Assembly (NCBI GenBank): GCA_017394475.1
Contig: JAFPYQ010000206.1
Span: 1-15,215, forward strand
Reading direction: 5' to 3'
Length of the DNA stretch: 15,215 nucleotides
Source of the DNA: Oscillospiraceae bacterium
GTDB lineage: Bacteria > Bacillota > Clostridia > Oscillospirales > Ruminococcaceae
Part shown: positions 1 to 6,874 of the stretch, piece after piece
How positions within the stretch are numbered: position 1 is the stretch's first letter
How the letters are laid out: the number at the start of each line of letters is the position of its first letter
Translations under genes and position numbers: made by a program
The notes under the pieces: generated by a model
The model's input: only the letters and a program-made list of their open reading frames with translations
Told to the model about the DNA's origin: nothing
Database searches by the model: none

Positions 1-1221
1 GGCGGTGTTCAGGGTGACATTGTCCACACATTCATCCACCTTAGCTCTGAGGGCTGTGGCCATTGCGATAAGGTCGTCGTCGAACTCGCCGCTCTCCCTT
101 TCGGTGGGCAGAGTGCCGCCGAAATACTTGTCAGCCATTGCGACTGTGCGGGACACAAGGTTGCCCAGATCGTTGGCAAGGTCGGTGTTTATTCTTCCTA
201 TCATTATCTCGTTGGAGAAGTTGGAGTCCGAACCGTAGGGCATATCGCGGAGCATCTGGTAGCGCACCGCGTCAACGCCGTATCTTTCGCCGAGTATAAA
301 GGGATCTACCACATTTCCCAGGGACTTGGACATCTTAGCGCCGTTGAAGGTTATCCAGCCGTGGCCGTAGAGTCTTTTCGGCAGGGGGACATCGAGCATC
401 ATGAGGATCGCAGGCCACACGATGGAGTGGAAGCGCACGATCTCCTTTGCGGTCATGTGGATATCCGCAGGCCAGTATTTGTCAAAATCATCGTATGTGC
501 TGTTCTCATAGCCCAGAGCACTTATATAGTTGATGAGCGCATCGAACCATACATATACGGTGTGCTTCTCGTCAAAGGGAACGGGGATGCCCCATTTTAC
601 GGTGGTCCTGGATATGCACAGGTCTTCCAGGCCGTCCTTGACGAAATTGTTTATCATCTCGTTCACGCGGGATTCGGGGCGGAGATAGTCGGTGTTCTTG
701 AGCAGGTCGATTATCCTGTCGGTCATAACGGAGAGCTTGAGGAAGTAAGCCTCCTCCTCTGCCTCGATGACATCTCTGCCGCAGTCGGGGCATTTGCCGT
801 CAACGAGCTGGGTCTCTGTCCAGAAGCTCTCGCAGGGAACGCAGTATTTGCCGCGGTAGGTGCCCTTGTAGATATAGCCCTTGTCATAGAGCTTTTTGAA
901 TATGTTCTGTACGGTCTCTATATGATAGGGGTCTGTGGTCCTCACATAGCGGTCGTAGCTTATGCCCATATAGCTCCAGAGGCGCTTGAAGTTGGCAACG
1001 ATGCCGTCAACATACTGCTGGGGGGTCAGTCCCTCTGCCTCTGCCTTCTGCTGTATCTTTGCACCGTGTTCGTCTGTGCCTGTCAGGAACATTACATCTG
1101 CGCCCTGCATCCTTCTGTAGCGGGCTATGGAGTCACAGGCGACGGTGGTGTATCAGTGTCCGATATGGGGGTTTCCGGACGGGTAATAGATGGGTGTGGT
1201 TATATAAAATGTTTTAGACAT
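1..1221 (-). CDS. metG: Methionyl-tRNA synthetase, 3' end cut by window edge, with an in-frame TGA at codon 23
   Basis: This class I aminoacyl-tRNA synthetase charges tRNA-Met with methionine in the cytoplasm. Reading leftward from ATG at 1221, which has AAGGAG about nine bases upstream, the protein opens with a typical MetG N-terminus (SKTFYITTPIYYPSGNPHIGH), then hits TGA at 1155-1153, then resumes at once with YTTVACDSIARYRR. Further on are the zinc knuckle CVPC ... CPDC (residues about 127-147) and the KMSKS loop at residues 296-300. I translated all 407 codons in the window, and the TGA is the only stop. The C-terminal part lies outside. Family members usually have Ala or Cys after HIGH, so a TGC or TGT changed to TGA is the simplest reading. 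A restart at the next ATG (1110) would lose the HIGH motif and should be inactive. The gene lies 25 bases downstream of the HAD gene. Identity is certain; whether it is functional is not. Confidence 0.93.
1153..1155 (-). other. In-frame TGA nonsense codon in metG
   Basis: The codon after CAC (His22 of HIGH) reads TGA on the minus strand; the next codons encode YTTV, as in normal MetG. One base change from a Cys codon explains it. It may be a sequencing or assembly error, a real nonsense mutation, or a recoded UGA. Reassignment across the genome is unlikely because TGA ends many intact genes in this window. Confidence 0.9.
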
Positions 1222-1246
1222 TGTAGATATCTCCTTGGATCATATA

Positions 1247-1900
1247 TTAACAGGGGCGGCTTATCAGGCCGATAAGCTCGGAAATGTTCTCTATCCTCAC
1301 GTCTGTGCAGCCTTCCAGCTCATCGAAGTCATCATAGTGGCCGCTTGGAACGCCCACTGTGAAAAATCCCGCCTTGCGAGCGGTCTGTGCAGCGTGGGGA
1401 GAATCCTCCACCACTGCGGTGGACATGGGAGTGGAGCCCATTTTTTCCGCACAGCTTATGTAGATATGGGGGTCGCTTTTTCCCGTTCCGACCTCATCGG
1501 AGGTGATAAGGAACTCAAAGTGCCCGTCTATGCCGTTTGAGATGAGCACTGCCTCTGCGAGTTCTCTTGAATTTGATGTGGCAACGCACATTCGTATCTT
1601 ATGCCTTGACAGCTCTGCAAGGGTCTCACGGACACACGGCATCAGCTCTATCTCATGAGTGTACTTGTGCCGCACTATCTCCGTTATCTCCTCGGCTATC
1701 TCCTTGTCGGACATATCCAGGCTGTATTCGCGGCGGATGTACGAACAGGCATCCTCAAAGGTGAGCGTCCTCAGAGCGTAGGAGAGCTCGGGAGAATACT
1801 CGTGGCCGTGGTTGTTGAGGAAGATCATGTCGCTTTCCGCCCAGACGCCCATGCTGTTGACAAGTGTGCCGTCAAGGTCGAAAATTACCGAATCTATCAT
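1247..1900 (-). CDS. HAD-superfamily hydrolase (beta-phosphoglucomutase/phosphatase-like)
   Basis: A 217-residue cytoplasmic HAD hydrolase, probably acting on a small phosphorylated metabolite; the substrate cannot be told from sequence. Motif I is DLDGT at residues 8-12 (nucleophile Asp8, acid/base Asp10). Motif II is the Thr/Ser of ATSNS near 107-111, motif III is Lys141 in GKSDP, and motif IV is VVEDSPHA with Glu165-Asp166. The stretch between motif I and about residue 85 is helical cap sequence, which gives subfamily I organisation as in phosphoglycolate phosphatase and beta-phosphoglucomutase relatives. The ATG at 1900 follows an AAAGGA site. It starts 32 bases after the YjjP-like gene and ends 25 bases before metG, so it is probably co-transcribed with both. 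It could be a housecleaning phosphatase; the context does not settle this. Confidence 0.88.
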   Translation of the reverse strand: MIDSVIFDLDGTLVNSMGVWAESDMIFLNNHGHEYSPELSYALRTLTFEDACSYIRREYSLDMSDKEIAEEITEIVRHKYTHEIELMPCVRETLAELSRHKIRMCVATSNSRELAEAVLISNGIDGHFEFLITSDEVGTGKSDPHIYISCAEKMGSTPMSTAVVEDSPHAAQTARKAGFFTVGVPSGHYDDFDELEGCTDVRIENISELIGLISRPC

Positions 1901-1932
1901 TATAAAAGTTTCCTTTACGAAAAAGGCGCGTA

Positions 1933-2703
1933 TCAGCTTATGGCAGCCGCCAGAGCGGTACCCGATCCCACTGCAAGCCCTATGGCTGTGAGCAGTGCCT
2001 CGGTGAGGGAATATATCCCGGAGTAGAAATCCCCGGAGATAAAGTCGCGCATGCAGTTTGTTATGGCGACGCCCGGTACCATCGTAGTGGCAGCGCCGAT
2101 TATCATTTTGTCAAAATGGGGGACAGCCCCCATGGACTGGCACCATACGGCGATAAATGATATCACCATGGAGCTCACTACCGATTTGAAGAAGGTGCTG
2201 GCCTGCACGCTGTTCAGCTTATCGTTTATGAGCTTTATGAGCATTGCCAGCACTGCGCCTATGAGTGCTTCTATGATGCCGCCGCCCACCGCAAAAGTGG
2301 CAGCAGCCCCCACCAGGAAAAAGCTGGCATATACCACGGTGGTGGGGTATACGGGGCGGGAGTTTATATCATTGAGTTTTTCCTTTATGCTCTGTGCATC
2401 GGGCTTGCGGGAACAGACCCAGCGGGACAGGTTGTTGTATGCCCCGACTCTGTCAAGATTTGTTTTCCTGTTCCCCACCGCCACCGACATGGTGACGGGA
2501 GTGCCGCTCCTATCCTGTATGGTGATGATGAAATTCGCAGGCGTGCAGTAGATCTGCGCACGGGGTTTTGAGTATGCCCTGCATATACGGCGGATGGTGT
2601 CCTCAACACGGTGTATCTCTGCGCCGCAGCTTATCATATATTTTGCGAAGTAGGAGCAGATCTGCACCAGTTCACATTCGGTCAAGACTACACCGCCTTT
2701 CAC
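1933..2703 (-). CDS. Threonine/serine exporter family protein, N-terminal (YjjP/DUF1212) half
   Basis: A membrane protein of about 250 residues matching the ThrE N-terminal domain family (PF06738, YjjP type). The first 110 residues are soluble and carry the family pattern GAEIHRVEDTIRRIC and a region resembling a small protease fold. Hydrophobic segments follow at about 119-140, 143-160, 173-190, 200-218 and 232-255, including the polar stretch MVPGVAITNCMRD typical of the family. In E. coli YjjP works with the small YjjB membrane protein, and Corynebacterium ThrE fuses both halves; no second half is seen next to this gene. Start: GTG at 2703 has no clear ribosome binding site, while TTG at 2685 (residue 7) has GGCGGTG five bases upstream and may be the true start. 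The gene begins 10 bases after the SDR stop, which suggests coupling. The exported substrate is unknown. Confidence 0.85.
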   Translation of the reverse strand: MKGGVVLTECELVQICSYFAKYMISCGAEIHRVEDTIRRICRAYSKPRAQIYCTPANFIITIQDRSGTPVTMSVAVGNRKTNLDRVGAYNNLSRWVCSRKPDAQSIKEKLNDINSRPVYPTTVVYASFFLVGAAATFAVGGGIIEALIGAVLAMLIKLINDKLNSVQASTFFKSVVSSMVISFIAVWCQSMGAVPHFDKMIIGAATTMVPGVAITNCMRDFISGDFYSGIYSLTEALLTAIGLAVGSGTALAAAIS

Positions 2704-2713
2704 TTACAGACGA

Positions 2714-3415
2714 TCAGATGAACCCGCCGTCTACTCTTAGTATCTGCCCTTTGATGAACTCCGAGGAAGGGCTTGCATAAAATCTGACCGATGCAGCTAT
2801 ATCCGAAGGAGTTCCCAGCCTTCCCACGGGAGTCTCTTCCGCGAGTCCGGCCATGGTCTGCTCATCATAGCAGCGGTTCATATCCGTATCTATCACGCCC
2901 GGGGCTATGCAGTTCACCGTTATGCCCGATGGTGCGACTTCCTTTGCGAGCGCTTTGGTAAAGCCGATGAGTGCGGCTTTTGATGCACTGTATGCGACCT
3001 CACAGGAGGCGCCTGCCTCCCCCCACATAGAGGATATGTTGATGATCCTTCCGTATTTGTTGCGGATCATGGCGGGGAGAAGGGCGTGGGTGAAGATATA
3101 TGCGCCCTTGCAGTTCACATCGAATACCTCATCCCATTTATCGGGAGGAAGATCCTGCAGAAGCGAGGTGTGGGCGATGCCTGCATTGTTCACCAGCACT
3201 GCAGCCCCATCTCCCACAGAAGATGCTATCTCATGGGCTTTTTCAAAGTCGCGGACATCGCAGCGTATCATTTCGATGCCGTCTGCACGCATCTGCTGTG
3301 CCTGTTCTTCACTTTTTACATAGGTGCCCACCACACGAAAGCCGGCTTTTTTCAGCTCGTATGCCGCGGCCTTGCCTATGCCCCGTGATGCGCCTGTTAT
3401 TACTGCTGTTTCCAT
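2714..3415 (-). CDS. ymfI: SDR-family reductase, probable elongation factor P 5-aminopentanone reductase (YmfI-like)
   Basis: A 233-residue classical short-chain dehydrogenase/reductase, cytoplasmic and NAD(P)H-dependent. The cofactor motif TGASRGIG is at 7-14, NNAG at 76-79, and the catalytic set is Asn101, Ser129, Tyr142 and Lys146. The C-terminus GQILRVDGGF is typical of the FabG branch. The stretch ISSMWGEAGASCEVAYSASK, followed by IGFTKALAKEV and NCIAPGVIDTDMN, resembles what I recall of Firmicutes proteins annotated as EF-P 5-aminopentanone reductase. That enzyme (YmfI in Bacillus) reduces the 5-aminopentanone group on the EF-P lysine to finish its modification. A fatty-acid FabG role is less likely because no fatty-acid genes lie nearby. 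The ATG at 3415 has only a weak GGGA upstream. The neighbours metG and, on the other strand, miaB also serve translation. Confidence 0.82.
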   Translation of the reverse strand: METAVITGASRGIGKAAAYELKKAGFRVVGTYVKSEEQAQQMRADGIEMIRCDVRDFEKAHEIASSVGDGAAVLVNNAGIAHTSLLQDLPPDKWDEVFDVNCKGAYIFTHALLPAMIRNKYGRIINISSMWGEAGASCEVAYSASKAALIGFTKALAKEVAPSGITVNCIAPGVIDTDMNRCYDEQTMAGLAEETPVGRLGTPSDIAASVRFYASPSSEFIKGQILRVDGGFI

Positions 3416-3435
3416 AGTGTCCCATACTGCAGAAG

Positions 3436-3470
3436 TCCGGGAGTACCGCCTGGAATGCGGCTGTCCCGGA
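3436..3470 (-). other. Intercistronic hairpin between cyclophilin and SDR genes
   Basis: TCCGGGA (3436-3442) and TCCCGGA (3464-3470) form a perfect seven-base-pair stem. Inside it CCGC (3446-3449) pairs with GCGG (3457-3460) around a seven-base loop. No run of T follows on either strand, so it is not an obvious Rho-independent terminator. It could be an RNA processing or stability element within the minus-strand transcript. Confidence 0.5.
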
Positions 3471-3482
3471 ACGCTCGGATCA

Positions 3483-4250
3483 TTATCCTTCGTATTCTAC
3501 TATGCGGATGCTCTCTATCATGACCTGCTTGAGAGGCTTGTCGTTCTCATCCGTTTCCACCTTGGAGATGGCCTGTACAACGTCATAGCCCTCGAATACC
3601 TGTCCGAAAACGGTATATCCGCCGTCAAGGAAAGGAGTGCCGCCCTTTTCGTTGTACATATCCTTTACGTTCTGGGGAACGTCATAGTTATCCATAGGGC
3701 CGCCGTAGATATATCCGATATCCGTGTTCACTATATAGAACTGGGAGCCGTTGGTGGAAGTGGAGCCGGAATTTGCATAGGCCACAGCACCGCTGAAATG
3801 ATAAAGTCCTTCGGGGATGCCGCCGTCAAATTTGTCGCCCCACATGGACTGGCCGCCTGTGCCGTTTCCTCTGGGGTCGCCGCCCTGGTTCATGAACTGG
3901 GGGATGATGCGGTGGAAAATGAGCTCGTCATAGTAGTTCATCTCCGCAAGGCCCACAAAGTTTTCCACTGCCTTGGGAGCAGCCTCGGGGAACAGCTTTA
4001 TCTTGATGGTGCCGTAGTCCTTTACTGTGATGACTGCTATCTTCTCACCCTTCTGAGGAGGTATGAAATTCAGTATCTCCGCGCTTTCTGCGGAAGAGGG
4101 CGCCGCTGTTTCCTGTACCTGTGCTGCGGTGGTCTGTGCATCCGTTGACTCGCCTGTGGTGGCAGTGGTGCCGGTGCCCGTCCCGCATGAGGAGAGCACA
4201 CCGCAGAGTATCACCGCAAGTGCGGCGGAAAATAATCTTTTTGTGTTCAT
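3483..4250 (-). CDS. Cyclophilin-type peptidyl-prolyl cis-trans isomerase, lipoprotein
   Basis: A secreted lipoprotein that should catalyse proline cis-trans isomerisation and help fold exported proteins outside the membrane. The start at 4250 is chosen because AGGAG (4265-4261) sits ten bases from it; the in-frame ATG at 4259 would leave only one base. The 255-residue product has a short basic N-terminus (MNTKRLF), a hydrophobic core and the lipobox LSSC with the lipidated Cys22. A Thr/Gly/Ala-rich linker runs to about residue 55. The cyclophilin domain, about residues 60-253, includes FHRIIP with the catalytic Arg114, NQGGD, a GSQFYIV core strand and YTVFGQVFEG, so the active site looks intact. 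It lies 50 bases downstream of the chemotaxis receptor stop and 67 bases before the SDR, with a hairpin between. Confidence 0.93.
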   Translation of the reverse strand: MNTKRLFSAALAVILCGVLSSCGTGTGTTATTGESTDAQTTAAQVQETAAPSSAESAEILNFIPPQKGEKIAVITVKDYGTIKIKLFPEAAPKAVENFVGLAEMNYYDELIFHRIIPQFMNQGGDPRGNGTGGQSMWGDKFDGGIPEGLYHFSGAVAYANSGSTSTNGSQFYIVNTDIGYIYGGPMDNYDVPQNVKDMYNEKGGTPFLDGGYTVFGQVFEGYDVVQAISKVETDENDKPLKQVMIESIRIVEYEG

Positions 4251-4300
4251 TTCTTTCATTCTCCTGTTATCTTATCTATATGACCGCCTGTCCGGCGAGA

Positions 4301-6271
4301 TCATGCTTTGAGTACCTCTATCTGGCGCTTGAGCTCCCTTGACTGGCTGGTGAGCTCCTCGCAGGAGGCTGCTGTTTCCTCGGCAGTAGCGGAGTTTTCG
4401 GAAACGACGCTTGAAATGCGTTCAAGTGCGTTGGTGATCTGGTCGATATCCGCAGCCTGCTCAGAGGAGCTGGCGGAGATAGCCTCAACAAGGCGGCTGG
4501 TCTCCTTTGCACGGCGTGTTATATCGTCCATTGAGTCGGCTACCTCCGAAACCAGCTTCGAGCCCTCGGTGACAGCCTCTGAGGTGGCTGTTATCAGGGA
4601 AGCGGTCTCCTGAACGGCTTCGGCAGATTTTGAGGCGAGGTTGCGTACCTCATCGGCAACGACTGCAAAGCCCTTGCCTGCCGCACCTGCCCTTGCCGCT
4701 TCAACTGCGGCATTGAGTGCCAGGATATTCGTCTGGTATGCGATACTGTCTATGGCCTTGATGATGCCCGTTATCTGCATGGACTTCTCCTCGATCTCCT
4801 TCATGGCCTCGGTGAGCTGTCCCATGGATGCGTTCTGTTCCACCGCACTGGTCTCCACACCTGCGGAGAGCCTTCTTGCGTTCCGGGCATTGTCGGCGTT
4901 CTTCCTGGTCTTGGCAAGAACGGAGTTTATCCTCTCGGAGAGTTCGTCTATGGCGGCTGCCTGTGTCACAGAGCCGTTGGCGAGGACCTGGGAGCCCGCT
5001 GTCATCTGCTCTGAGCCCGTGTAGACCTCCTGGGAGGAACGGGTTATGCCGTTGACTATATCCGAAAGGCGGCTGTTTATCTTGCCGAATGAGCGGTTTA
5101 TCGCCTCAAAGTCCCCCTTGTACTCGATGGAGGGCTTTGCAGTGAAGTCGCCGCCTGCCATGCTTTCGAGGACGCGGCTTATATCTTCTATATATGTATT
5201 GAGGGTATGCTTGGTGTTCTGCAGAGACAGGGCGAAGTCGCCTATCTCGTTGTTGGGCATCTTCTTGCTGAAATCAGGGATGCCCAGATTTCCGTTGTCC
5301 ATTTCAAGTGCCAGGTCACGGGCTTTGATGATGGGCTTCACGGCTATCTTGCGAAGCTGCGCCGTTACAAAGATATATGATATGAGTATGATGACAAGTG
5401 CCACGCTGACGGATGTGGTCACCATGAACGCCCTTGCCTGGTCGCTCTCTACTGTGGGCATGCCTGCAAAGAGCACGACGGATCTGCGTCCGTAGATATC
5501 CGTGAGCCATGATACCGTGGCAAGGTATTTCTTGCCGTCTATCTCTGTGAGACCGCTGAAAGTGTCTTCTTCATCCAAGGCGGTGAGCACGTTTTCCGGC
5601 AGGGGGATGGCGGGGATCTCACCGTCATCATTTTCGGGTGCTAAGGTAGAGGTGGCTATGGTATAGCCTGCTTTCGGATCTGACAGGTCGTTTGCGGTGA
5701 AATAAGCCGCATCACATGTGGTCATGAATTTCATGCTCTCAAGCTCTGTCTCATCGGAAAGGTCGTATCCCAGCACGACTGCGCCCACTATCTCGCCGAA
5801 GCCTGTCTTATAGTTCACGGGGGCGATATAGATAGCACTCAGCGGTACATTCTTATCGCTGTAATAACCGTAGGTGATCTGACCCTGCAGTGCACGGCTC
5901 ACATCGAACTCTGCCAGCTTGCAGTTGTCTGTTGACCATACGCGTTCGCCGTCTGCATTGGTGAAAAGGCAGTACACGTTCTCGCTGGCATCGGTCTTGA
6001 GCCATATCTCATTGAGAGTGGCAACATAGCCCCTTCTTATGGTAGCTGCAGCTCTGCCGTCGGTCTCCCACAGCATATGTATATCGCGGAGCTCATTGAT
6101 ATGCTTTTCGTTATTTGAGCGGAAAACATTCATCCCCACGGAAGTTACCTTGGTAAATGTCTCGTCGTTCTGTTTTGAGCCGAAAATAACGGATATAGTG
6201 ACTGATATGGCAAGAGCTAAGACGATCATTGCCGAAACGGTCAGACACAGTGTCCTTTCAAGCCTTCCCAC
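4301..6271 (-). CDS. Methyl-accepting chemotaxis protein
   Basis: A 656-residue transmembrane chemoreceptor. The first membrane helix is at about 9-30 and an extracytoplasmic ligand domain spans about 31-275 (Cache-like in size and position; the ligand is unknown). The second membrane helix is at about 281-305 and a HAMP linker runs to about 360. A second HAMP-like stretch ([20 protein letters not shown]) lies at about 365-410. The signalling coiled coil follows from about 430 to the end. Its hairpin tip carries [20 protein letters not shown] and [15 protein letters not shown], the conserved CheA/CheW contact region. There is no C-terminal CheR-binding pentapeptide. The start is GTG at 6271, because an in-frame TGA lies directly upstream (6274-6272) and AAAGGA is about a dozen bases away. 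A strong promoter precedes it (6336-6364). No che or flagellar genes are in the window. Confidence 0.96.
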   Translation of the reverse strand: MGRLERTLCLTVSAMIVLALAISVTISVIFGSKQNDETFTKVTSVGMNVFRSNNEKHINELRDIHMLWETDGRAAATIRRGYVATLNEIWLKTDASENVYCLFTNADGERVWSTDNCKLAEFDVSRALQGQITYGYYSDKNVPLSAIYIAPVNYKTGFGEIVGAVVLGYDLSDETELESMKFMTTCDAAYFTANDLSDPKAGYTIATSTLAPENDDGEIPAIPLPENVLTALDEEDTFSGLTEIDGKKYLATVSWLTDIYGRRSVVLFAGMPTVESDQARAFMVTTSVSVALVIILISYIFVTAQLRKIAVKPIIKARDLALEMDNGNLGIPDFSKKMPNNEIGDFALSLQNTKHTLNTYIEDISRVLESMAGGDFTAKPSIEYKGDFEAINRSFGKINSRLSDIVNGITRSSQEVYTGSEQMTAGSQVLANGSVTQAAAIDELSERINSVLAKTRKNADNARNARRLSAGVETSAVEQNASMGQLTEAMKEIEEKSMQITGIIKAIDSIAYQTNILALNAAVEAARAGAAGKGFAVVADEVRNLASKSAEAVQETASLITATSEAVTEGSKLVSEVADSMDDITRRAKETSRLVEAISASSSEQAADIDQITNALERISSVVSENSATAEETAASCEELTSQSRELKRQIEVLKA

Positions 6272-6292
6272 TCACTCACCATCCTTTCTGCG

Positions 6293-6311
6293 ATCCGATA
6301 TTCTGTCGGAT
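6293..6311. promoter_or_regulatory. Inverted repeat in the MCP leader
   Basis: ATCCGA and TCGGAT form a perfect six-base inverted repeat around a seven-base spacer. It lies between the predicted MCP transcription start and its ribosome binding site. It may be an operator or an mRNA hairpin. No T-run follows on the minus strand, so it is not a standard terminator. Confidence 0.45.
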
Positions 6312-6335
6312 AAAAAAGACAATTATACACATTAG

Positions 6336-6364
6336 ATTTTACCACAAATATACAATTATGTCAA
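6336..6364 (-). promoter_or_regulatory. Sigma-A promoter of the MCP gene
   Basis: On the minus strand TTGACA (6364-6359) is followed after exactly 17 bases by TAAAAT (6341-6336), an 11 of 12 match to the consensus at ideal spacing. Transcription should begin near 6329, giving a leader of about 58 bases before the GTG start. Flagellar sigma factors often serve receptor genes, but no good match to that promoter type was seen here. Confidence 0.75.
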
Positions 6365-6424
6365 GTATATTTTCCGCAGATAGCAGCAGCCGTACATTCC
6401 GTGAGGCCGTATTCGGGTAAATGG

Positions 6425-6439
6425 ATCGGGCGGCCCGAT
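6425..6439. promoter_or_regulatory. Perfect short inverted repeat ATCGGG-CGG-CCCGAT
   Basis: A 15-base perfect dyad (6+3+6) stands in an AT-rich setting between the two divergent promoters, about 50 bases upstream of the rightward -35 box and 60 upstream of the leftward one. Position and symmetry fit an operator or activator site. No T-run follows on either strand. Confidence 0.45.
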
Positions 6440-6487
6440 TTCGAATAAAATGATTTCGTCAAAATCCACAATATATATTGCCGTACC

Positions 6488-6516
6488 TTGACATTTGTAT
6501 CCAAAATAATTATAAT
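6488..6516 (+). promoter_or_regulatory. Consensus sigma-A promoter of the RHH-miaB-mutS operon
   Basis: TTGACA (6488-6493), a 17-base spacer and TATAAT (6511-6516): an exact match to the housekeeping consensus at ideal spacing. The start should fall near 6523, leaving a leader of roughly 119 bases before the RHH start codon. A promoter this strong usually implies control by a repressor or in the leader, and inverted repeats lie in both places. Confidence 0.85.
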
Positions 6517-6524
6517 ATAATTAT

Positions 6525-6544
6525 CTGTCGGCATTTTTCGACAG
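6525..6544 (+). promoter_or_regulatory. Inverted repeat at the predicted transcription start
   Basis: CTGTCG (6525-6530) and CGACAG (6539-6544) form a perfect six-base inverted repeat with an eight-base T-rich spacer, just downstream of the -10 box. It may be a repressor operator, perhaps for the adjacent RHH protein, or a 5'-end mRNA hairpin. Which one cannot be decided from sequence. Confidence 0.45.
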
Positions 6545-6585
6545 GGCTTTTTATGGATAGCCGGAAAAATACAGATCTGCGTATA

Positions 6586-6615
6586 CGGGCTCCGAGCCAT
6601 TGGAATAACAGCCCG
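6586..6615 (+). promoter_or_regulatory. Leader hairpin candidate upstream of the RHH gene
   Basis: CGGGCT (6586-6591) pairs perfectly with AGCCCG (6610-6615). A competing small hairpin, GGCT-CCG-AGCC (6588-6598), uses part of the same left arm, so two alternative structures are possible. The GGGGTGA ribosome binding site (6631-6637) lies 16 bases further on. I do not recognise any known riboswitch class. Confidence 0.35.
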
Positions 6616-6641
6616 ATACCGCTCACAGACGGGGTGATAGA

Positions 6642-6848
6642 ATGTCCGATAACGTACAAGACGATAGCCGCAGAAAGAACGGTACAAAGAACTTAAAGCA
6701 GCAGATAACCATAAACATCAACAGCGATGTTATAAATTTTTTCAAGGATATGGCGAATTCCTCGGGGATACCCTATCAGACACTGATAAATCTGTATCTT
6801 ACCGACTGTGTCAAGCAGAACAGGAAGATAGACCTGTCGTGGACATAA
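6642..6848 (+). CDS. Small ribbon-helix-helix (CopG/BrnA-antitoxin-like) protein
   Basis: A 68-residue protein, basic near its N-terminus. The segment from about residue 21 has the ribbon-helix-helix layout: a short alternating strand QITININSDV, a helix INFFKDMANSSG, then IPYQTLINLYLTDCVKQN. The pattern 'IPYQTLIN-helix' is typical of BrnA-like antitoxins and small CopG-type regulators, which dimerise and insert the strand into the DNA major groove. GGGGTGA lies four bases upstream of the ATG. No BrnT-like or other toxin gene adjoins it. It is the first gene after a very strong promoter whose start overlaps an inverted repeat, so autoregulation of the operon is a reasonable inference, not a demonstrated fact. 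The next gene begins 26 bases on. Confidence 0.75.
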   Translation: MSDNVQDDSRRKNGTKNLKQQITININSDVINFFKDMANSSGIPYQTLINLYLTDCVKQNRKIDLSWT

Positions 6849-6874
6849 CGGGGAATGAGTGATACGATACCGAT

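Larger units (their letters stand above)
6272..6641. promoter_or_regulatory. Divergent intergenic control region between MCP and RHH genes
   Basis: These 370 bases contain no gene I can support. They hold one strong promoter per direction and four inverted repeats (6293-6311, 6425-6439, 6525-6544, 6586-6615). GATTTCG also occurs twice with a 15-base period (6437-6443 and 6452-6458), each copy followed by an A-rich stretch ending in AAAAT. The word TCTGTCGG occurs both in the MCP leader (6302-6309) and at the start of the rightward transcript (6524-6531). Together these suggest regulated divergent transcription. The regulators are unknown, although the RHH protein encoded next door is a natural candidate. 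Confidence 0.6.

Noticed and set aside
361..1275. Long plus-strand open frame opposite metG
   Set aside because: It is the antisense shadow of metG codons: metG motifs on the minus strand are unmistakable, and this frame shows no recognisable domain.
6523..6641. Known riboswitch (for example c-di-GMP) near the chemotaxis gene
   Set aside because: The conserved core sequences of the common classes are not present; only unassigned hairpins were seen.
6642..6848. Toxin-antitoxin module
   Set aside because: Only the antitoxin-like RHH protein is present; no BrnT, RelE or similar toxin frame adjoins it.
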